Source: Nitrospinota bacterium (GTDB taxonomy: Bacteria > Nitrospinota_A > UBA7883 > JACRLM01). From it: 64,000 nucleotides of DNA. This document shows, in pieces, positions 59,355 to 64,000 of the stretch. Numbering within the stretch: position 1 is the first letter of the stretch; each line of letters begins with the position of its first letter. The stretch spans positions 62,001 through 126,000 of the forward strand of contig JACQXA010000003.1 in assembly GCA_016208975.1 (NCBI GenBank), given 5' to 3'. The notes under the pieces are model-generated. The model did not search any database, was not told where the DNA came from, and saw only the letters and a program-made list of their open reading frames with translations. The position numbers and the translations under genes are program-made.

Positions 59355-59381
59355 TTGACTTATAACGTCATAGGATATAAT
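59355..59381 (+). promoter_or_regulatory. Promoter and possible operator of the toxin-antitoxin pair
   Basis: TTGACT (59355-59360) and TATAAT (59376-59381) with a 15-nt spacer. The AT-rich interval contains TTATAAC / GATATAA, a partial inverted repeat that HigA could bind. Transcription would start within about 2-4 nt of the ATG at 59390, so the toxin message would be nearly leaderless. Confidence 0.6.
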
Positions 59382-59389
59382 ATTGCCTT

Positions 59390-59671
59390 ATGATAAAGAG
59401 CTTCAAGGATAAGGAAGCTGAAAAAATATTTCACAGGCAACCTAGTAAAAAATTGGCGCCAGATATTCAAAGGACGGCAAAAAAGAAACTAAACATGCTA
59501 GACGCGACTGTATCGCTAGGAGCCTTAAACATACCCCCAGGCAACAGGCTAGAGGCTTTAAAGGGAAACAGGGCCGACCAATTTAGTATAAGGATTAACG
59601 ACCAGTGGCGGATCTGCTTCATTTGGCATGATGGGGACGCTTATGATATGGAAATCGCGGATTATCATTAA
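59390..59671 (+). CDS. higB: HigB/RelE-like toxin
   Basis: 93 residues, the HigB subgroup of RelE-fold ribosome-dependent mRNA nucleases. Family markers: MIKSFKDKEAEKIFHRQPSKKL, LDATVSLGALNIPPGNRLEALKG, then the conserved QFSIRINDQWRICFIWHDGDAYDMEIADYH. Toxin first, antitoxin second is typical of higBA. No ribosome site precedes the ATG, which sits right behind the promoter. Antitoxin starts 15 nt downstream. Confidence 0.9.
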   Translation: MIKSFKDKEAEKIFHRQPSKKLAPDIQRTAKKKLNMLDATVSLGALNIPPGNRLEALKGNRADQFSIRINDQWRICFIWHDGDAYDMEIADYH

Positions 59672-59686
59672 ATCCGGAAACCTAAG

Positions 59687-59992
59687 ATGAAAAAGATGGA
59701 ACCTATTTACCCGGGCGAAATCCTCCTTGAGGAATTTTTGGAGCCTATGGGTATTAGCCAGAACCTTCTGGCGCGTGAAACTAAAACGTCGCCCCGGCGG
59801 ATTAACGAAATCGTCTTGGGCAAACGCGCCATCACTGGTGACACCGCAATCAGGCTTGGCAGGTTTTTCGGCGTGGAGCCGGAATTCTGGATGAACCTGC
59901 AATCCCGGTATGATCTGGAGGTAGCAGAAGACCGTTTCGACCCTAAATTGAAGATTGAGGTTGGCCGGTACAAAGAATTGGCCAGAAAATAA
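59687..59992 (+). CDS. higA: HigA-like XRE antitoxin
   Basis: 101 residues with an XRE helix-turn-helix at about 15-65 (PGEILLEEFLEPMGISQNLLARETKTSPRRINEIVLGKRAITGDTAIRLGRFFG), followed by EFWMNLQSRYDLE, the HigA hallmark. Neutralises HigB and represses the operon. ATGs at 59687 and 59696 are both possible; the first is used here. Followed by the terminator of apt from the other strand. Confidence 0.9.
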   Translation: MKKMEPIYPGEILLEEFLEPMGISQNLLARETKTSPRRINEIVLGKRAITGDTAIRLGRFFGVEPEFWMNLQSRYDLEVAEDRFDPKLKIEVGRYKELARK

Positions 59993-60019
59993 AAAAAGGA
60001 CGGCCTTTTACAGCCGCCC
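59991..60019 (-). terminator. Intrinsic terminator of apt (minus strand)
   Basis: Read on the minus strand: GGGCGGC (60019-60013), 8-nt loop, GCCGTCC (60004-59998) with one G-U pair, then seven T. It begins 32 nt after the apt stop and also overlaps the 3' end of higA. Confidence 0.8.
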
Positions 60020-60050
60020 TCACGGAACCTTTTAAAATTCCCACCCTACC

Positions 60051-60575
60051 CTAGCCGTCGTACTTTATCAGCGAGTGCACGTTGTAACCGGGTATCTTGT
60101 CCCGGCCTTTAAGAAACGTCAGTTCCACGAAAAACGCCAATTCCTGGATATCCCCCCCGACCTTTTTCACCAGCTCCGCCGCGGCGTTAATGGTGCCGCC
60201 GGTGGCCAGGAGGTCGTCCACTATAACCACTTTCTGGCCGGGGGTGATCGCGTCCTGATGGATCTCTATCTCGTTCTTCCCATATTCCAGCTCGTAGGCC
60301 ATCTTGTATGTTTTCCAGGGAAGTTTACCCGGTTTCCTTATGAGCACCACGCCGGTTCCCAAAGCGTAAGCCAGGGCCGAGGCGATGATGAACCCGCGGG
60401 ACTCTATGCCTACGAAAATGTCCGGCCGCCAATTAACGTAGCGATGCACCAGCATGTCCACCGAGCGGCGGAACGCGCGGGCGTCGGAAAAAAGCGTGGT
60501 GATATCGTAAAAAAGAATCCCTTTTTTAGGAAAATCCGGCACTTCCCGGATGGATTGCTTTAAATCACTGGGCAT
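60051..60575 (-). CDS. apt: Adenine phosphoribosyltransferase
   Basis: Salvages adenine to AMP with PRPP. 174 residues, normal. The PRPP motif VVIVDDLLATGGT is at 116-128; FYDITTLFSD and GIESRGFIIA are family markers. I use ATG 60575 (MPSDLKQSIREVPDFPKKGI, the conserved start); an upstream frame from 60620 adds 15 residues without family match. Transcribed divergently from dsbD and ended by the terminator at 59991. Confidence 0.95.
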   Translation of the reverse strand: MPSDLKQSIREVPDFPKKGILFYDITTLFSDARAFRRSVDMLVHRYVNWRPDIFVGIESRGFIIASALAYALGTGVVLIRKPGKLPWKTYKMAYELEYGKNEIEIHQDAITPGQKVVIVDDLLATGGTINAAAELVKKVGGDIQELAFFVELTFLKGRDKIPGYNVHSLIKYDG

Positions 60576-60633
60576 TTTAAGGGTACACTCCGGTTGATTG
60601 AGGTTTAAACATAAATACATTCAGGGCCGGGCT

Positions 60634-60663
60634 TTGTCAATCAACATTGGAGGCTGGTATAAT
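60634..60663 (+). promoter_or_regulatory. Promoter of dsbD
   Basis: TTGTCA (60634-60639), an 18-nt spacer, TATAAT (60658-60663), 32 nt before the ATG at 60696. Confidence 0.65.
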
Positions 60664-60695
60664 TTAAAACTCAACGCCAACTCAACAGGAACCGG

Positions 60696-62477
60696 ATGAA
60701 ACGCCTCTTTTTTATCGCCTTATTGTTTTTGACTGCCGCCCCGGCCAGCGCCCAGCTTATGAAAAGTTCGGACGTGGTTATCTTCGCCCCTGTCCACAGG
60801 ATGGAACGGTACCCCGCGGGCGCGTCTTACAAAATGCTGTTCAGCCTGAAATTCCGGGAGGGGTGGCACAGCCAGTCCCACACCCCTTCCATGCCAAACC
60901 TTATCCCCACCAAACTTACCGTTGCGGGAAACGAGGGGATCAGCCCCGGGCGGGTGTTTTACCCCGAAGGCAAGCTTACAAAATTCGCTTTCTCCCAGGA
61001 ACCGCTATCCACTTACGAGGGAACCACCTACATTGGCGTTAACATCGCCATTGACACATCCACAAAACCGGGCGAACACCGTTTGCCGGTGACGCTTACG
61101 CTCCAGGCGTGCGATGAGAAGGCATGCATCATGCCAGCCAACATCACCCTTGACCTGCGTGTGATAGTGGTGGCCCCCGACGCCCCGGCGGTGGAGATAA
61201 ACCATGACGTCTTCTCCATGAACGAGGAGCTTTTCAAGGCTAAAGACGGTGAATATATTGCCGGGGGAGATATAAAGACATATCTTACCGAACACGGCCT
61301 GCCGCTGACTTATCTATTCATCTTCCTGGGCGGGCTGGCGCTGAACCTTACCCCGTGCGTGTATCCGCTTATTCCCATCACCGTGTCATACTTCGGCGGC
61401 GAGAGTGAACAGAAACGCAGGCGTTTGTTTGTCCATTCCGTCCTGTATCTTTTAGGAATGGCGATGACATATTCCATGCTGGGCCTTTTCGCGGCCATGA
61501 CGGGTAGCCTGTTCGGCGGCCTTCTCCAGCACTGGGCGGTGATTGCGGTAATAGCCGGGGCCATGGCGGTGTTGAGCCTTGCCATGTTCGGGTTCTATGA
61601 AATCCGGCCACCGGCGTTCCTCACCCAGATCGGCGGAAAGAACCGTCAGGGCTTTTTCGGCACCTTCATGATGGGAGCCACGGTGGGGATAATCGCCGCG
61701 CCTTGCATAGGGCCCTTCGTGCTGGGGCTGTTGACGTTCGTCGGCGAGAAGGGGGACCTGTTCCTGGGATTCACCATGTTCTTCACCCTGGCGGTTGGAT
61801 TGGGGATTCCATTCGTGATACTGGCGCTGTTCTCCGGGGCCGTCTCTTCCCTGCCCCGTTCTGGCATGTGGATGGTGTGGGTGAAACACGTGTTCGGTTT
61901 CATAATGCTGGTGATGGCGGTTTATTTCCTGCAACCGCTCCTGCCGGATAGACTTTTCGGATATATCTTGAGCGGCCTGTTGATAATCTCCGGCGCGGCG
62001 CTGGTTTTCATTCCGAAAATAAAAGGGGCGGGCAAGGCGTTCCGCTCCATCAGATGGGCGGTGTCGCTGGCCTTTGTGGCGGCGGGGGCGTACCTTTTAT
62101 ATCCATCCACCGCCCCGGCTGTTGCGGTGAAGTGGGAAAAGGCCAGCATTGCGGCCATAGACGGGGCAAAGGCCCAGGGCAAACCGGTGATGATAGATTT
62201 CTCAGCCGAGTGGTGCGTGCCCTGTAAAGAGCTGGAGCATTACACCTTCCCAGACCCGAGGGTGGCGGCTTATTCCACCGATGTGGTTTTCATGAAAGCC
62301 GACATTACCAAAGGTGACGACGCGGAGAACGAGTCGCTGAAGAAACGGTTCCGCGTGATAGGCGTGCCCACCATAATCTTCCTGGATAAAAACGGAACGG
62401 AACTGGGCGACCTTAGGCTGGCCGGTTTCGAGAACGCCGAGGATTTTTTGAAGAGGTTGGACAGAGCCAAGCAGTAA
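60696..62477 (+). CDS. dsbD: Thiol:disulfide interchange protein DsbD
   Basis: Carries electrons from cytoplasmic thioredoxin across the inner membrane to periplasmic partners. 593 residues in three parts. A signal peptide and N-terminal Ig-like domain with C139-x4-C144. A membrane domain of about eight spans with the redox pair C221 (NLTPCVYPL) and C337 (AAPCIGPF). A C-terminal thioredoxin domain with C507-VP-C510. All six redox cysteines are present. Relevant partners (cytochrome c maturation, DsbC) are not in the window. A standalone gene with its own promoter. Confidence 0.93.
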   Translation: MKRLFFIALLFLTAAPASAQLMKSSDVVIFAPVHRMERYPAGASYKMLFSLKFREGWHSQSHTPSMPNLIPTKLTVAGNEGISPGRVFYPEGKLTKFAFSQEPLSTYEGTTYIGVNIAIDTSTKPGEHRLPVTLTLQACDEKACIMPANITLDLRVIVVAPDAPAVEINHDVFSMNEELFKAKDGEYIAGGDIKTYLTEHGLPLTYLFIFLGGLALNLTPCVYPLIPITVSYFGGESEQKRRRLFVHSVLYLLGMAMTYSMLGLFAAMTGSLFGGLLQHWAVIAVIAGAMAVLSLAMFGFYEIRPPAFLTQIGGKNRQGFFGTFMMGATVGIIAAPCIGPFVLGLLTFVGEKGDLFLGFTMFFTLAVGLGIPFVILALFSGAVSSLPRSGMWMVWVKHVFGFIMLVMAVYFLQPLLPDRLFGYILSGLLIISGAALVFIPKIKGAGKAFRSIRWAVSLAFVAAGAYLLYPSTAPAVAVKWEKASIAAIDGAKAQGKPVMIDFSAEWCVPCKELEHYTFPDPRVAAYSTDVVFMKADITKGDDAENESLKKRFRVIGVPTIIFLDKNGTELGDLRLAGFENAEDFLKRLDRAKQ

Positions 62478-62812
62478 TATATCGTGGTCAGCGACCACGG
62501 GGAGGCATTTAAATAAACATCCCCTCATCCGGCGCTTCGCGCAATCCTCTCCCGCAACAACGGCTCTCCTGCGCGCCGTTCGGGAAACTCATGCGCCCGC
62601 CACAGACAGCGCGGCGCGAAGTTTTGCGGCAGGTCGGTAAGGGGGCACATTTACATTGCTTCGCCGGGGCCGCCCGACCCCGGTCCTGAATGTAGCGCAC
62701 CGTCCCGGTGGCATGGCGGCGGTACTAGAAACCGTGGTCAGCGACCACGGGGAAGCGTGAGTGGCCGGGTGAATAAAAGGAAGCATATAAAGGGCTGGTT
62801 TCAGACCAGCCC
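62478..62812. other. 335-bp intergenic region with dispersed hairpins
   Basis: Between dsbD and the convergent glutamate dehydrogenase gene. Contains family-A hairpin 1 in reverse orientation at about 62484-62502 and 62733-62753 (CCGTGGTC-AGC-GACCACGG), a GC stem variant CCGGGGCCG..CGACCCCGG at about 62663-62682, and GGGCTGGTTTCAGACCAGCCC at 62792-62812. No gene is seen. Confidence 0.6.
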
Positions 62813-62816
62813 CTAC
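62484..62816. repeat. Scattered family-A hairpins
   Basis: Four hairpins (positions in the preceding entry) in an otherwise unremarkable spacer. The last, GGGCTGG...CCAGCCC, carries the CCCTAC tail of hairpin 2, and its tail supplies the stop codon of the dehydrogenase gene (TAG read from 62815 to 62813). Confidence 0.65.
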
Positions 62817-64000
62817 TGAATCCCCCGCACGTGGACGGCGCGGGCGATTTTCTCCACCGCCAGGCAATATGCGGCTTCGCGCAAGTTCAGCTTCTTTTCG
62901 GCGGCGTATTTGGTGACCTTGCCGTACACGGCGCCCATCTTGTCCATCAACCTCTGTTTCACCAGCGCCTCGTCCCAATAAAACCCTTCGCGGTTCTGCA
63001 CCCACTCGAAATAGGAGACAATCACCCCGCCAGCGTTGGCCATTATGTCCGGAACCACGGTTATGCCCCGCTCGCGCAGTAAAGGCTCCGCGTCCAGCGC
63101 CACGGGGGCGTTGGCCCCTTCCACAATTATTTTGGCCGTTACCGATCCTGCGTTATCTACCCGTATGGAGTCTTCCAGGGCGCAGGGGATGAACACGCCG
63201 GCCCTGGTTGCAATTATCTCTTCCCGCGGGCGGGCCGGTAGAAATCCCGCCACGGTTCCGTTCTTCGCTTTGTGGGCGATAAGCTCCGGCACGTTTATCC
63301 CCGCCGGATCTTCCACCATGGCGGAGCTGTCGCTGACGGCCACAACTTTCACGCCACGCTCCCACAACCACCGGGCGCAATGGATGCCCACTTTCCCGAA
63401 ACCTTCAATGGCTACGGTGAAACTTTTGTTTAGCCCGGCGTCCTGAGCCGCTCTGGTGGCGATGTAAGCAACCGCCTCCCCCGTGGCTTCGTTTCGCCCC
63501 GCCGAGCCGCCCAGCTCCAGCGGTTTACCGGTCACCACACCTCGCGCAAGCTCTCTATATTTTCTATACTCGTCGTATATCCACGCCATTTCCCGTTCGC
63601 CGGTGTTCACGTCCGGCGCGGGGATGTCTGTGTTGGGGCCGATATCGTTTAAAAGTTTCAGCGCGTATTTGCGGATGAGCCGCTCCACCTCGGAACGGGA
63701 CATTTTGGATGGGTCGGCCACTATGCCGCCTTTGCCCCCGCCGAATGGCACATCCACCAGGGCGGTTTTCAAGGTCATGAGGGTGGCCAATATCTTCACC
63801 TCGTCCATGTTCACTGCCGGATGAAGCCGTGTGCCGCCTTTATATGGCCCCAGGGTGTCTGAATGCTGGACGCGGAAACATTGGAAAATCCCCACCGTTC
63901 CGTCATCCATCCGTATGATGGACTTGAACCTTATGATTTTATCGGACGCGGCGATGCGGTCTATAATCCGCTCGCCGGGATAGCGGGTGTCCAGCTCCAG
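62813..64000 (-). CDS. gdhA: Glutamate dehydrogenase (5' end cut by window edge)
   Basis: Interconverts glutamate with 2-oxoglutarate and ammonia. The frame is open to the window edge: 395 residues from before the visible start, so the N-terminus is missing. Catalytic and substrate sites: GPYKGGTRLHP and PFGGGKGGI (active-site Lys), the IPAPDVNTGEREMAW loop, the cofactor loop EGFGKVGIHCARWL followed by VAVSDSSAM, and DIMANAGGVIVSYFEWVQN. Leucine dehydrogenases are shorter, so glutamate is the likely substrate. Stop codon lies inside a hairpin repeat. Confidence 0.92.
   Translation of the reverse strand: MELDTRYPGERIIDRIAASDKIIRFKSIIRMDDGTVGIFQCFRVQHSDTLGPYKGGTRLHPAVNMDEVKILATLMTLKTALVDVPFGGGKGGIVADPSKMSRSEVERLIRKYALKLLNDIGPNTDIPAPDVNTGEREMAWIYDEYRKYRELARGVVTGKPLELGGSAGRNEATGEAVAYIATRAAQDAGLNKSFTVAIEGFGKVGIHCARWLWERGVKVVAVSDSSAMVEDPAGINVPELIAHKAKNGTVAGFLPARPREEIIATRAGVFIPCALEDSIRVDNAGSVTAKIIVEGANAPVALDAEPLLRERGITVVPDIMANAGGVIVSYFEWVQNREGFYWDEALVKQRLMDKMGAVYGKVTKYAAEKKLNLREAAYCLAVEKIARAVHVRGIQ

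Overview
The window is GC-rich bacterial chromosome from a Gram-negative-type organism. Exported proteins carry Sec signal peptides, there are lipoboxes, a DsbD-type membrane electron shuttle and periplasmic-sensor kinases. I cannot fix the phylum from sequence alone. The short Aquifex-type aconitase, the TatD-radical SAM fusion, HisZ, the ole cluster and the family-A/B hairpin repeats would suit a deep-branching Desulfobacterota- or Nitrospinota-like lineage, but that is inference.

Layout. 0-12.6 kb: the start of a PAS histidine kinase cut by the left edge, TCA genes mdh and acn, a methyltransferase-TPR protein, a TIGR02757 protein, small proteins, a 4-Cys miniprotein overlapping tRNA-Met, mnmA, suhB and an MBL hydrolase. 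The gaps between these genes are packed with hairpin repeats (composite blocks of about 100-111 bp, family-B palindromes and a 143-bp MITE-like element). 12.6-27.6 kb: a colinear Mu-like head, packaging, tail-tip and lysis module. Its order follows Mu gp25-26-27-28-29-I/Z-T-36-37, then a hub, a fibre, a lysozyme and small membrane or lipoproteins. No transposase, repressor, integrase, tail sheath, tail tube or tape measure is seen. 27.7-46 kb: a LysM lytic transglycosylase, a rubredoxin / half-rubrerythrin / membrane-protein operon, an FN3 secreted protein, a BvgS-like kinase, leuS, two exported proteins, TPP-riboswitch-thiC, rsmE, an aminotransferase, pheS and a second PAS kinase. 46.3-51 kb: oleABCD, long-chain olefin biosynthesis. 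51-64 kb: a zinc-ribbon acidic protein plus an RDD protein, a class-V aminotransferase with serA (serine), hisZ, purA, a TatD-radical SAM fusion, a higBA-type toxin-antitoxin pair, apt, dsbD and a glutamate dehydrogenase cut by the right edge.

How it works together. Most of the window is housekeeping: central carbon, serine, histidine, purine and thiamine synthesis, translation and tRNA modification. The accessory biology is (i) the compact Mu-like particle module, which has taken up host-type hairpin repeats and so looks long resident, possibly domesticated or gene-transfer-agent-like; (ii) the hairpin repeat families, which show compensatory stem changes; (iii) oleABCD; (iv) the split rubrerythrin-like redox operon. 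The particle module and the covarying hairpins are the strongest candidates for something undescribed.
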